This document shows positions 52,572-63,117 of a stretch of 64,000 nt of DNA, in pieces; positions within the stretch are counted from its first letter, which is position 1; each line of letters starts with the position of its first letter. The stretch lies in contig OY744612.1 in assembly GCA_963556255.1 (NCBI GenBank), positions 22,285,532-22,349,531 of the forward strand. Reading direction: 5' to 3'. The position numbers and the translations under genes were made by a program. The notes under the pieces were generated by a model, which saw only the letters and a program-made list of their open reading frames with translations, had not been told where the DNA came from and made no database searches. Source of the DNA: Allolobophora icterica. Lineage: Eukaryota; Annelida; Clitellata; Crassiclitellata; Lumbricidae.

Positions 52572-52811
52572 GGGACGTCATTTCAGCTTTTTCCAGGGGG
52601 AGGCACAAAAAGAGGTTAAAAAAATTTTCGCGCTAAACTTTTTTGTGTTTCTTTTAACATGCTTTGTATTTAGTCTACATGTGCAAAACTGTAAGCCAAT
52701 GCTGCAAAATGAGTCTCTTTTTCTTTTTAACCCCTTTCTTCTTCCTCCTTTTCTTTTTTACATAATTTTTTAATTTTTTCCAAAAATCAAAACGGGCAAA
52801 TGACGTCCCGC
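52572..52811. mobile_element. Short MITE, GGGACGTCATTT termini, 10-bp TSD
   Basis: Ends GGGACGTCATTTC and AAATGACGTCCCGC. The exact duplication aattacaaca lies at 52,562-52,571 and 52,812-52,821. 240 bp, AT-rich, non-coding. The TSD length suggests a Mutator-like or similar element. Confidence 0.8.
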
Positions 52812-53139
52812 AATTACAACATGCATGAAATACGACACATCACCGATAATTGAAAGCAAAAACATTAACAATTAGGATTGAAACATAATATAACTTTACA
52901 TAACATTTTACAGAAGACTATAGGCTTTGATCGACATGTCAATGCAATAACTTACAAAACATAATGAACAAATACCAAAAATTAATATGCAGACTACTTT
53001 CAAATTAAAGTAAACCCAGTGAAAAGCTGAAAATTAAGCAGCAGTTTCAATACTGTCATTCTGTCAATGCCACAATTAATATGCTGACTTAGAAACATTT
53101 CCATACTGCCCTGCATGCTTCTGTGGCTGTGGACGTTTT

Positions 53140-53210
53140 CGGTGCTTTGCACTTGCATAAATCTGTTGCACGCTAACCACTACACCATCTAACCCGCTAG
53201 GACAGAAATT
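53140..53210 (-). repeat. tRNA-like SINE head fragment
   Basis: On the minus strand, GGTGTAGTGGTTAGCGTGC resembles a tRNA-derived A-box region; no convincing B box follows. Weak call. Confidence 0.25.
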
Positions 53211-53828
53211 TGGTTCGAGGTTTCTGCTCCACCTGTGCCCCCTAGCCAACTCAGCTATAACGAGTAGGCCTACACCGACAGTCCACTGTCGGTGGGAAGA
53301 CGAGACGGCGACGGAGAGGACAGGTCACCCGCACTCATATGCCAAGGCTAAGAAAATGAAGTCGCTAACACTTCATACCCGTGGCTGTCTAATCAGGGAT
53401 AGATTATATAATAGCTTAATTTAAGGGACCGCAAGAAAATCTGTTGCAGCATGAGGACTCTTAGCAATCCATCCACGTACGATAGCTTTCTTTGCACGCT
53501 GGCCAACTTTCTTTTCGACATTATCTGCAGACTGCATGCGCGATAATTATAACTAATCAGATGACGTGCTATTCCAGATTTTCAAACGATTCCAGCTCAG
53601 CCTTCCGAAATTCCGCAAACAAGTTATTAATGAAGCAAACTACCGTGTTATCGCTCGGAATACATGTAGGCCCAAATCTAATTCTGCTGCAACAGCCTTG
53701 GGTTACTACCCATCGGCAGCGATTATAAAACAGCAGGCGATTTAAGTAAACACATAGGCCGAAGTAGTTTTCTATGATGCTAGTGAATATTGAACCGCAC
53801 TGTGAGGCTGACCTATGCTAATCTGATC

Positions 53829-54004
53829 TTAGGTGGTGGATCTCCCTATTGAGGTGACGGGTCTCCCTGTTAAGGTGATGGGTCTCCCATTTTAGGTGGC
53901 GGATCTCATAATTTGGGTGGTGGGTCTCACAATGCAGGTGGCGGATCTCAAATCAGAGGTGCCGGATCTCAGATCCGGCGGGATCCGGCTGAATTTAACC
54001 ACTG
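53829..54004 (-). mobile_element. AGGTGGCGGATCTCA-repeat element
   Basis: Six or so units of about 26 bp containing ggatctc and aggtgg, ending with ccggatctcagatccgg and CCACTG. The reverse of its terminus (CAGTGGTTAAATTCAGCCGG) starts the fragment at 12,798. The left end is unclear. Confidence 0.65.
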
Positions 54005-54367
54005 GACTCAGGCTTCTCTAGGGGGCAGCTGTAAAATGAACGGGCGCCTAACAGGCTGCCAAGGCGTGTGTTCTATAAGATCTTGATAATTATACTGTCA
54101 TATGTTTCAATATTACTTACTGCGATTTGTCAGTGAGCTTGTCAATGAACACGAATATAATTGTATTATCATAGCCTAGAATGTGAACAGGTAATAGTCT
54201 TTTACAGACACTCGGATAGGTTACCAGCTGCTAACATTTCTCAAGAACAATTCTAAATTACTGAATCTGTCTTCCGGAACGACCAGTGAAAATACATCTT
54301 TGATTTAACCTTAATTTTACGTAAATAAACATCTCGATGGTCTCGCGAGAGCCACATGCACTTTTAT

Positions 54368-55260
54368 CAGTCTTGTTGTCCTCGAGACCAAGGTCTTGGT
54401 CTCGAGTGCACTCGAGTTCGTTTTTAAAAGTCTTGGTCTTGGTCTTGGTCTTGAGGTTCAAGGTCTTGGTCTTGGTCTTGAGGTTCAAGGTCTTGGTTTT
54501 GGTCTTGGTCTTGAGGGTCAAAGTCTTGGTCTTGGTCTCGCAAGACCAAGACCAAGACCGGCTGTCAATATGAACAGTCATTAAACAAAACGCAAGGATT
54601 TTAAAAATGTATCCAATAATTACTAGTACAATTGCTTTAGTATTTACACGGTGTGAGTGAGGCTTTACTGTTGTTTTGGACAATTATTTTGACTTCCGGT
54701 TATTTACCATAGAATGATTTCAAAATAGACTCACGATGTGTACATTTACATTCAGTGCTTGAAAAGCTGCTCTGTGTGCCAGTGAATTCAGCACCTTAGA
54801 ACGTATTTTTCACATGACAGAATTTTTATGAGGCCCCACAGGTCACGTCTTGGTCCGAAAATTCTGAGCGAATTGGTTTTGATAAAATGCAACAGGCATT
54901 TGGAATAACATTTAGCATGAAGGACTTTTGTAAATACGAATTCGAAATTCTCTGCAGTCTGCATTTGGAGTTGTTTTGTTTGAATAAAATAAAAGATTCA
55001 TGTTTTAATTAAAATAGCGAGAAACCGACTTGACAATTTTTTTAGTAAGGAATAGAAGTCTGGATATGGTTGTGATTTTTTGGGCATTTTTCTCGGTTTT
55101 GGTCTTGAGTTTCAAAGTCTTGGTCTTGGTCTTGGTCTTGAGGTTCAAGGTCTTGGTCTTGGTCTTGGTCTTGAGGTTCAAGGTCTTGGTCTTGGTCTTG
55201 GTCTTGAGGTTCAAGGTCTTGGTCTTGGTCTTGAGGTTTAAGGTCTTGACAACAAGACTG
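54368..55260. mobile_element. hAT-like element with AAGACC/GGTCTT repeat arrays
   Basis: Termini CAGTCTTGTTGTC and GACAACAAGACTG. Exact duplication acttttat at 54,360-54,367 and 55,261-55,268. Both subterminal regions are arrays of ggtcttggtcttgaggttca units (54,425-54,555 and 55,090-55,250). 893 bp. The Leu/Val- and Lys/Thr-rich frames across the arrays are repeat by-products. An inverted relative lies at 63,118-63,884. Confidence 0.9.
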
Positions 55261-55804
55261 ACTTTTATTATAACCTTGTCGACTACTTCTCGTACGCCGC
55301 ACAGAGCGGAAACGAATGGGCAACGTTGATCCATTCCTGCGGCGTGTAGGCCTGTACCATCTCAAAGCGACGACAGCGAAAATAAATGACATATGGTATT
55401 TGCACCTGAAACTTAAGTACTTGATAAACCTCTAATCTGAAGCATAGGTCTGAATGACATTAGAAAACTAGTGATCAACGCACAAAACTAAACAGTAGGC
55501 ATAAATTCTAAAACTTCGGATCAGCCAACGCGAACCCCCGAAAGCTCAACTCTATTTCGGGACAGAGCAAGAGTCAAGTTCTCCATTGATAGAATGCATT
55601 GTTTTTGGCATGAGGGGTGAGCAAGGAGCAGAGATAGGTTCTCTAATTTGAAATGCTGAAGGGAGTGCAGTTTCAATGGAATGATAAATGGTAATGTAAT
55701 ATACCTGGCATAACCTATAATATAACTGAGTAAGAGTGACAAAAAATTTTTAGTGTTTAGCATAGCATCATGAGGGGATAGTTTAACTTATTTATTATCG
55801 TGGG

Positions 55805-55921
55805 CATAGGCGTAGACTTTGAGGGAACCCCCCATAATTGAGACGACTGTACACCCAATGTAACAAGTGTAGAATAAATAGCCAAATGCCCCCCAATATT
55901 TTTGACAAGTTTACGCCAGTG
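55805..55921. mobile_element. Short hAT-like MITE with exact 8-bp TSD
   Basis: Termini CATAGGCGTAGACTTTG and CAAGTTTACGCCAGTG. Exact duplication atcgtggg at 55,797-55,804 and 55,922-55,929. 117 bp. Confidence 0.8.
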
Positions 55922-55984
55922 ATCGTGGGACCTGCGACGGGCTGTGTGGACCAAACGAAGAATACGACGAGCATCTGAGCCTAG

Positions 55985-56330
55985 CAGCTCTAAGCCTAAA
56001 AGCACCTGAGTACGAGCATCCGAGCCTCAGAGCATCTGAGTCTCAGAGCATCTTAGCTTAAGAGCATCTGAGACTAGGATCATCTGAGTCTAAGAGCACC
56101 ACTTGAGTCAAAGAGCATCTGAGCCCGAACATCTGAGCCTAGGAGAATATGAGCCGAAGAGCAGCTGAGCCTAAAAGCATCTGAGTTAAGGAGCATCTGA
56201 GCCTAAGAGCATCTGAGCCTACGAACATCTGAGCCTAGGAGAATTTGAGCCCAAGAGCATATCTTAGCCTAAGAGCATCTGAGTCTAAGAGCATCTGAGT
56301 TTAAGAGCATCTTAGCCTAAGAGCATCTGC
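55985..56330. repeat. 16-bp minisatellite (agcatctgagcctaag)
   Basis: About 20 tandem copies with substitutions. The trinucleotide ctg/gag rhythm gives no sustained open frame. Confidence 0.9.
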
Positions 56331-57430
56331 TACTGACAAAGAAGGATTCCCTCTAAGTGCAACAACAGACTTAGTTAGAGACGCGTAGTAGGCCACATCA
56401 CTTATACACACTGTGTCCAGAAAAACAACGTTTAGCCAGTCTCGAAAAATCCACCAAATTTCATCTGGACTGAAAATGTTCTCTTTTTGCTTGGTTACTA
56501 TTAATCATTTTGGAAGTTCATAGATGGTGCCTTTTATATGACGTTATATTATTACGTGATTATTTTCTCTAAATTTAACATGTAATGGCTTTGAGTGGTC
56601 TTGGCAAAACGTTTCGGTGAAGAATATTTGGATAGATGATGCACATTTCTCCGGACCATCCTACATGCTCACTAACACTTCCTGAAACCTCTTAGCATGT
56701 CCTTCATGCAAACCTGAGGTCAATCATCTTCCACAAATCCTATCCGAATTCCTCCTCTACCTCTTATCTCTCTGGCCGCTCCAGTTCTAAACACCAGCCA
56801 ACGTACCCGTATGACCATTATTTTAGGCCTAATTAGAACTGCCATTCCTTTTTATGGTCACCGTGTACGCTGCCAGAAATATGTACTGTATACGTGTGTA
56901 TATAAAAGATGTCAAGTTCAGCCTACTTATCGGATTAGGAGATATTCCGTGGCCTTGTTGCATCCTGCGATACGCTTAGATGGAAAAGCGGACCGTGGAA
57001 GTCGCACGGCTTTGGCTAAGAGAGTCGCCCATTATACAGCATCAGCAGCCGGTTACACAAGACGCCAGTAGTCGGAAGAGAAGAAGCAGGCGGAAGGAAG
57101 GAAGCTGATGCTTTCCAGGTGCTCCGTGAACGTAGAGAATTATTCGGTGCATCTTCGAAAGCAGAATGCTCAATCTGTCTGGCAGCATAAATGATCCGAG
57201 ATTCGACTCGCTCAAACAACCAGTTTTCCAGGTAGGAAGCTATATTGTCTTTCCATTCATTTACCGGCAAGGAGCTTACTCGACTTTCTTTGTAAAAAGT
57301 TATGTTGTGTCGTTGGATTCTTGAGCAGTTTCTAAAGAGGAATATGACAATGGTGTTGCCTTTACCCGTTCTACTAATTAAGTACATTTAAGAATGTGAA
57401 AGTTTAAGCGAAGGCAACCAACCACTGTCA
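56331..57430. other. Intergenic stretch without supported genes
   Basis: A 123-codon frame on the minus strand (57,016-57,387) is preceded by a fair acceptor (ttcctctttag) but has no recognisable domain or donor. A frame on the plus strand overlaps it. Neither is supported. Confidence 0.4.
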
Positions 57431-58548
57431 GACAAGTTATCATCAATGCAGCCAATCAGTATAAGGTTACATCAACGCAGCATAAGTTTCAATCAATCAA
57501 TCAATCAATCAATCTTTTATTGCGACGAGTAATGCTTGTAACAGATCAACATTCATATTAGATATACTCTTACACATCATTGGCTGCAAAAGGTTACCCC
57601 TAAGGGATTATAATCCCGCTAGGGAGGGACACCTAAATAGTTCAAGTACAACATCGATTTAAGACTCTCTTAGCCTCCTCCATCCGAAAACCGAAAGACA
57701 GAGCAAAAAATAAGGTCCACTCATGGGCCGGCTGGAGACATAATCCTGCTTGAAAATAATCTTCTTAACTAAACTTAACTAGGCTAAATATCTACGCAAC
57801 TACCCTAGAGTAGGCCCACGTGCTGGCATGTGCACTCAGTATAATTATTCTTCACCCAAATCCAATCAATGCACATCCAATCAATTACATCAAATCACAT
57901 CAATGCAGCCAATCAGCACAAGTTAATATCAATGCGGCCAATCGGCATATTAAGTTTACATCAGTGCGGCCAATCAGCATAAATTTACATCAACACAGCA
58001 TACGCTTACATCAATGCAGCCAATCAGCATAAGTTTACATCAATGCAGCCAATCAACATATTAAGTTTATATCAATGCAGCCAATCAGCATAAGTTTACA
58101 TCAACACAGCATAAGTTTACATCAACACAGCATAAGTTTACATCAACGCAGCATAAGTTTACATCAATGCAGCCAATCAGCATAAGTTTACATAATGCAG
58201 CCAATCAGCATAAGTTTACATCAATGCAGCCAATCAACATATTAAGTTTACATCAATGCAGCCAATCAACATATTAAGTTTATATCAATGCAGCCAATCA
58301 GCATAAGTTTACATCAATGCAGCCAATCAACATATTAAGTTTATATCAATGCAGCCAATCAACATATTAAGTTTATATCAATGCAGCCAATCAGCATAAG
58401 TTTACATCAATGCAGCCAATCAACATATTAAGTTTACATCAATGCAGCCAATCGGCATATTAGGTTTACATCAATGCAGCCAATCAGCATAAATTTACAT
58501 CAATGCAGCATAAGTTTACATCAACGCAGCATAAGTTTACATCAATGA
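57431..58548. repeat. Satellite 2: atcaatgcagccaatcagcat-type tandem array
   Basis: Units of 21, 29 and 32 bp that combine the blocks catcaatgcagccaatca, (g/a)catattaagttta and cataagttta. A transposon fragment interrupts it at about 57,488-57,730. The array is cut at 58,548 by the LINE at 58,549; the interrupted unit seems to resume after the LINE (agccaatcag at 60,434). Confidence 0.9.
57488..57730 (-). mobile_element. LINE 3' UTR fragment, inverted relative of the 58.5 kb LINE
   Basis: On the minus strand the segment reads aggtgtccct(c)cctagcggga, then gcaataaaagatt and a (GATT)n tail. The 3' UTR of the plus-strand LINE has the same order (aggtgtccctacctagcggg, gcaataaaagatt, (GATTT)n). 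Confidence 0.7.
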
Positions 58549-59909
58549 AAAGTAGTTCCAATTTTCAAGAAAGGTGAAACTGACAACCCAGCTAATTATA
58601 GACCTATTTCGGTACTTCCCTATTTTGCCAAATATTTTGAGAAAATAGTTTATGATAGACTCAGTAATTATATCAATAGCCTTGACCTAATACATCACTC
58701 TCAGCACGGTTTTCAAGCTGGTCATTCCACCTATATGGCCCTAATTGACATGGAGGACAGAATCACCAAAGCTATCGATGCCAATGAAATCTCCGTGGGT
58801 ATTTTCATTGATTTAGCGAAGGCCTTCGACACCGTCAACCACTCGATCCTATTAAAAAATTAGAAAACTATGGAGTTAGGGGTCCAATTTTAAAATGGTT
58901 CTACAGCTATTTCCAGGACCGTACCCAAAAAGTTTTATGTAATGGTATGCTCTCGGAATCTCGCTCAATCTTGTATGGGGTCCCCCAGGGTTCAAATCTA
59001 GGCCCCCTATTATTTCTGTTATATATAAATGATCTGGCTACAATATCAAAAACTCTTTATTTTATATTATTTGCCGATGATACCAACATTTTTTTTACTC
59101 ACCATTCTTGGCAAATCCTAATGGAAACCATTAACTCAGAACTAAAACTCGTCAATAACTGGTTCTCGGCAAATCGGTTAACTCTCAACGTCGATAAAAC
59201 TAATTTTATTATCTTTAAATCCCACAGGAAAATTACACCTATAGATATCACCATGGAGATCGCTGGAATCCCCATAGCCCAAGTAGAGTCTACTAAATTC
59301 CTGGGTGTGATCGTTGATAGGCATCTCTCCTGGAAAGAGCATATTCATTTCATAGCACAAAAAATTGCGAAAAACATAGGAATTATTAATAGGATATCAC
59401 ACCTACTTCCGGAAGCTATTATGTTAAACCTATATTATTCCTTAATCCTACCATTTTTGAGTTATTGCAATATGATCTGGGCTTCCACTTATGACTCCCG
59501 ACTTAGCAAATTAGTTACCCTACAAAAAAAGGCAGTTAGAATGATCGCGGGTGCCCCTATAGGCTCCCACACTAGTCCTATTTTTAAAAGACTTAACCTA
59601 TTAGATATAAAGCAACTTAGAACGGTACAATTGGGAGATTTCGTCTACCGGTTCGAACACAACATTCTACCTCCATCATTTCAGAATTATTTTACAGCCG
59701 GATCTCAGATCCACACCTATAATACTAGGAATGCTGACACCTACCGATCTACCAGAGCTCGTACTAATATACGTGTGTTTAGTATAAAATTCTATGGGCC
59801 TCAACTTTGGAAAACAATACCTCCTGATATTCGTCTCTCCTCAAATATCTTTCTATTTAAAACTCGCTTAAAATCGTTCCTATTGAACACCGTCTGTAAC
59901 GATACATAA
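58549..59909 (+). pseudogene. LINE reverse transcriptase, frameshifted
   Basis: First frame 58,549-58,863 carries VVPIFKKGE, NYRPISVLPYFAK, HGFQAGHST and FIDLAKAFDTVNHS, then meets TAG (58,861) after a run of six A. From about 58,860 to 59,909 the next frame continues with GVPQGSNLGPLLFLLYIND, the catalytic FADDTNIFF, LNVDKTNFIIF, FLGVIVD and QLWKTIPPDIRL. A one-base loss in the homopolymer breaks the gene. The endonuclease is absent. The RT core motifs (YRPIS, FDT, QGS, FADD) are intact in the two pieces. Confidence 0.92.
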
Positions 59910-60433
59910 GTATATTGGATATAAAGGATGACCTGAAGACGCTTTGGGGCACACGTCGGCGTGTGGGCCTTCTCTTACATTTACACTTTTACATTCTTTC
60001 TCTTTCTTCTGTTTATCCCATAACTCTTTCTTTCTTCAGCCACCGATCTAGAGATCCATGTTAATTAAGATTAGTTAAGTAGCTTAGTTATTACCGGTAC
60101 TGTTTCTTTTTTTTCCATTTTTTTGGGTTTGTTTTTTCCTTCAACGAAGGTATATCATCGGTGTGCCTCCTATTTGTTTGGTGAGCGCTAACCGGCGCTA
60201 TATTTGTAACTATTTCTATATAGAAGGTGCAACCGAGACCTCCCTTTGACGACAGTCCTACAAGCAAAGTTCATTTACCAAGTAGGTGTCCCTACCTAGC
60301 GGGAAAACTCTTCCCTTTAGGGTCACATTTTGCCTCCAGTGACGTGAATTATTAACAATTCTTGTTTACAGGTTCAGTGTGTCAACGTTTTGGATGCAAT
60401 AAAAGATTTTGATTTGATTTGATTTGATTTGAA
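58549..60433 (+). mobile_element. 5'-truncated non-LTR retrotransposon (LINE)
   Basis: The element starts inside the RT gene, continues through the RT C-terminus to TAA 59,907-59,909, and has a 3' UTR of about 500 bp ending in (GATTT)n at 60,405-60,433. It lacks the 5' UTR, ORF1 and endonuclease. It is inserted in satellite 2. The RT sequence looks like the jockey/CR1/L2 group, but the clade is not settled. Confidence 0.9.
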
Positions 60434-60547
60434 GCCAATCAGTATTCGTATCGGACGCCACGGTTTCTCTCCGTTGATTTTGCGAATTCTCTTGTTTTTG
60501 AATCACGTGGATGCGTTGGACTCGACAGAGTCAACGCGGTGATCGTT

Positions 60548-60847
60548 TTATCTCAGGCATGATGTGTTCAGTTTCTGGTTCTGTCGGGCTGGGATGACGT
60601 TATTGGCGAGGGACTCTGGGCGTTTTGGTTGTTGGTTCGTCCCCGCGGGGTTTGTGTGTGGCATAGTAACGGTGCTGATTTGATGCGCAGACGAAACTCC
60701 GCCACTTCCGTTTTCTGGTGGTGTCAGTCCCAAGCCTAGATAAAGGATATGAGGACGACGCCAACCATCTTCGTTATGACAGCGATCGTTAAACAGAAAC
60801 AACTGCGGAGATGAAAACTCTGCGAAAGCCGTATACTCGAGTGGTGC
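60548..60847 (-). CDS. Candidate 3'-terminal exon of an unidentified minus-strand gene
   Basis: An open frame of 99 codons plus stop, preceded by an acceptor with a pyrimidine tract (cctcccctttatccag). The peptide starts APLEYTAFAEFSSPQLFLFN, contains a polar Pro/Gln/Asn-rich tail (PRESLANN-like, KLNTSCLR at the end) and has host-like codon usage. I recognise no domain. The rest of the gene would be to the right, beyond or around the GPCR. Chance ORF is possible. Confidence 0.25.
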   Translation of the reverse strand, partial: APLEYTAFAEFSSPQLFLFNDRCHNEDGWRRPHILYLGLGLTPPENGSGGVSSAHQISTVTMPHTNPAGTNQQPKRPESLANNVIPARQNQKLNTSCLR

Positions 60848-60945
60848 CTGGATAAAGGGGAGGACGATTCTTATAATCTTCATGACAGAGCGTCATAAAC
60901 AACAAGCCATACCTGCCCAGTGTGCCCACCTGCGCAGACGAGTTA

Positions 60946-61406
60946 GGGGTCGTCCATAAAGGACGTCCGCAAAATATGACATATACTTTGGACCCCTTCC
61001 TCCCCCCTGTCCGCATTTGTCCGCATTCGACCTTACCCTCCCTCCCTCCCCCTTTGCATGCCAAAGCCAATTTTTATGTCATTATTTTTACAATTATTCC
61101 ACAGTTCCTGTGCACGTTTAAGTGACAGGTCGGGTATCGTATCGCAGAATGTGCAGTAATAAAAGCCTTTTTAAAGTCGCAGTAAAGGTTATACCATGCA
61201 TGAGGTTTTAGGCAAACACTTCACTGACCTTTTCGTCTTTCGGGGAAGGTTGAAACAAGGTGGTGTTTAAAAAAAACTATCAAATTAAAGTTTATATGCG
61301 GACGTCCGCACTGGTCATAACCCTCCCACCCCCTTGTCCGCATTTGTCCGCATTTCGATGACCCTCCCTCCCCCCTTCATTGTGGACGTCCTTTATGGAT
61401 GACCCC
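60946..61406. mobile_element. Harbinger-like MITE, copy 2
   Basis: Ends GGGGTCGTCCATAAAGGACG and CGTCCTTTATGGATGACCCC. Exact TTA duplication at 60,943-60,945 and 61,407-61,409, the PIF/Harbinger TWA pattern. 461 bp, non-coding; interior shared with 35,876-36,326. Confidence 0.85.
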
Positions 61407-61431
61407 TTAACCCGTCAACATAGTTAGAGGG

Positions 61432-61661
61432 TCGTCGATATTTCAGATAGTTCCCGCGCCAAAGTCAATTTTTAATGACATCATAATTCTGTTTACAATA
61501 TTATTATTCCAGTTCCGTGCACGTTTAAGTGAGAGTTCGGGTTTTATATCAGCACGTGCAGTAATAAAAGCCTCTTTAAAGCTGCAATCAAGTTTTTTTT
61601 TACTGTGCATCAGGTCTTAGGCAATCATCTCACCGACCTTTTCGTCTTTCGGGAAGGTTGC
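61432..61661. mobile_element. Harbinger-like MITE, degenerate copy 3
   Basis: Begins agggtcgtcgatatttcag and retains cgtgcacgtttaagtgaga, gtgcatcaggtcttaggca and gaccttttcgtctttcggg blocks in the same order as copy 2. The 3' terminus is lost. It ends about 45 bp from the splice acceptor of the GPCR exon. Confidence 0.7.
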
Positions 61662-61707
61662 ATTTAGGTTATAAGTCACTTTCACGGCTTCGTTGATTTC
61701 TGCTCAG

Positions 61708-62820
61708 GTCTTCATCGTCGTTCTCTATGCGTTGGTGATTCTGACGGGTGTCTTGGGCAACGGAATCGTCGTCTTCGCTGTTGTCCGTCACCGAAACCTC
61801 CAGACGGCGACCAGCGTCTTCATCGCAAGCCTCGCCTTCTCGGACGTCGGTCTCTGTGCCTTCAGCCTTCCGCTCCAGCTACACTACCAGCTGACGGACA
61901 ACTGGTTCTTCGGGGAGACCCTCTGCCGCGCCATCTTCGCAGGATTCGCCGTTCCAATGTACGTCTCGACCCTGACGATACTGCTCATCGCTTACGACCG
62001 ATATCGCCAGATCGTCTATCCGCTGCGCGATGGCCTGACCTTTCGGACTGCCCTCGCTCTGGTCGCCATCAGCCTTGTCGGCTCGGTCCTTCTCTCAACG
62101 CCAGTCGTGTTGTTCACAAGCATCTCCGTCCTCAACGACCCCGACCTTGACATTGACCGGCACTACTGCGTCGAAAACTGGCCGAACGTCGAGGCGAGGA
62201 TCAGTTACGGGGTCCTGACGTTCGCTTTCCAGTTCTGCGTACCGCTCATCGTGTCGGCCGTGCTCTACTACCGGATCTATGTTCGTCTTAAGACGCGACC
62301 GCTACGACGTCAGCGCGACACGCGTAGACTCAACACCAATCGGATCCTGGTAGCCATCGTCACGCTCTTTCTGGTCTGCTGGTCGCCGTGGAATCTGTTT
62401 TCGCTCGTCACAGAAGTCGACTACGGCCTCGTACGAGGTCCCAACTTCAAGGCGACCGACCTTCTGTTAAAGGCCTTTGCGCTCGGGTCCTCCTGCGTCA
62501 ATCCGTTCCTCTACTGCTGGCTGAACGCAAACTTTCGCGCCGAACTCCAGACGGTAGCCAGTCGCTTGAGGATCTACAGTCGAGCGACGGGTGGAACCTC
62601 CAATCGTCGAACCTTCGAGAGACCATTGGAGGATTTTGCGTCAGTCTCAGGCGTGGGTGCTGACGTCCGTAGCTGCCGACTGTCTGTGGCTAATCGGCCC
62701 GTAGCCTTCCGGCAGCCCTGGCACGAAGCATCAACTGGAGGGGACCGAATAAGAGATCGGGTGACAGTCGCTATGACAACAGTCACGGCAGTAGTTGAAC
62801 GTGGACAATCAGCTGTTTAA
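61708..62820 (+). CDS. Neuropeptide F/Y-type rhodopsin-class GPCR, main exon (N-terminus missing)
   Basis: The exon is preceded by acceptor gttgatttctgctcag, in phase 0, and ends at TAA (62,818-62,820), 370 residues. No Met lies before TM1, so the start and extracellular N-terminus are in an upstream exon not identified. Seven helices are visible. Landmarks in exon numbering: TM1 GNGIV near 17-21; TM2 SLAFSDVGLCAF near 41-52; conserved Cys 73 and 154 (ECL2 HYCVENWP); DRYRQIVYPL at 97-106; TM6 FLVCWSPWN at 221-229; NPFLYCWLNANFR at 265-277. The CVENWP loop, DRYRQIVYPL and FxxCWxPxN patterns are those of NPY/NPF-like receptors. Tail about 95 residues, Ser/Arg-rich. Ligand not provable from sequence. 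Confidence 0.9.
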   Translation, partial: VFIVVLYALVILTGVLGNGIVVFAVVRHRNLQTATSVFIASLAFSDVGLCAFSLPLQLHYQLTDNWFFGETLCRAIFAGFAVPMYVSTLTILLIAYDRYRQIVYPLRDGLTFRTALALVAISLVGSVLLSTPVVLFTSISVLNDPDLDIDRHYCVENWPNVEARISYGVLTFAFQFCVPLIVSAVLYYRIYVRLKTRPLRRQRDTRRLNTNRILVAIVTLFLVCWSPWNLFSLVTEVDYGLVRGPNFKATDLLLKAFALGSSCVNPFLYCWLNANFRAELQTVASRLRIYSRATGGTSNRRTFERPLEDFASVSGVGADVRSCRLSVANRPVAFRQPWHEASTGGDRIRDRVTVAMTTVTAVVERGQSAV

Positions 62821-63117
62821 TTTGATCGATGCTATCAGCAGGTACATAAGTTAGTAGAGTAAGAATGGTAAACAATGTCAGAATATGGACCTAAAGAAAG
62901 AGCGGGTGACGGTCGCAATACCAGAATACGATTATCGCAGTTCGAACATGGAATTTGAACTATAAACTAGGGTGTGGCCGATTGGCATTTTTTGCCGATT
63001 TCCAATTTCGAATATTTAGCCTGCTTTTTGCCGATTTCGGATTCGATCCGATTAATCGGCAATATTTATTTAGTTCTAAAATACTATTTTGGTAATGTTT
63101 ACATTTTTACAATTGAT
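62821..63117. other. Downstream flank of the GPCR
   Basis: The segment from 62,970 to 63,080 repeats tgccgatt four times (gtgtggccgattggca start) and looks like one end of a hAT-type element with CCGATT palindromes; no partner end is visible. Confidence 0.35.

Noticed and set aside
54258..55392. Lys/Thr- or Val/Leu-rich ORFs of the AAGACC arrays
   Set aside because: They follow the 6-bp and 21-bp periodicity of a transposon's subterminal repeats.
57016..57387. 123-codon minus-strand frame as a coding exon
   Set aside because: It has a passable acceptor but no recognisable domain, no good donor, and overlaps a comparable plus-strand frame.
57431..58548. CRISPR array
   Set aside because: The 21-32 bp units are contiguous with no unique spacers, and the genome is eukaryotic; this is a satellite.
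60548..61070. Second overlapping minus-strand frame (GTTRVYGFRR...)
   Set aside because: It continues only into MITE sequence and has no splice or domain support; the other frame is the better candidate.
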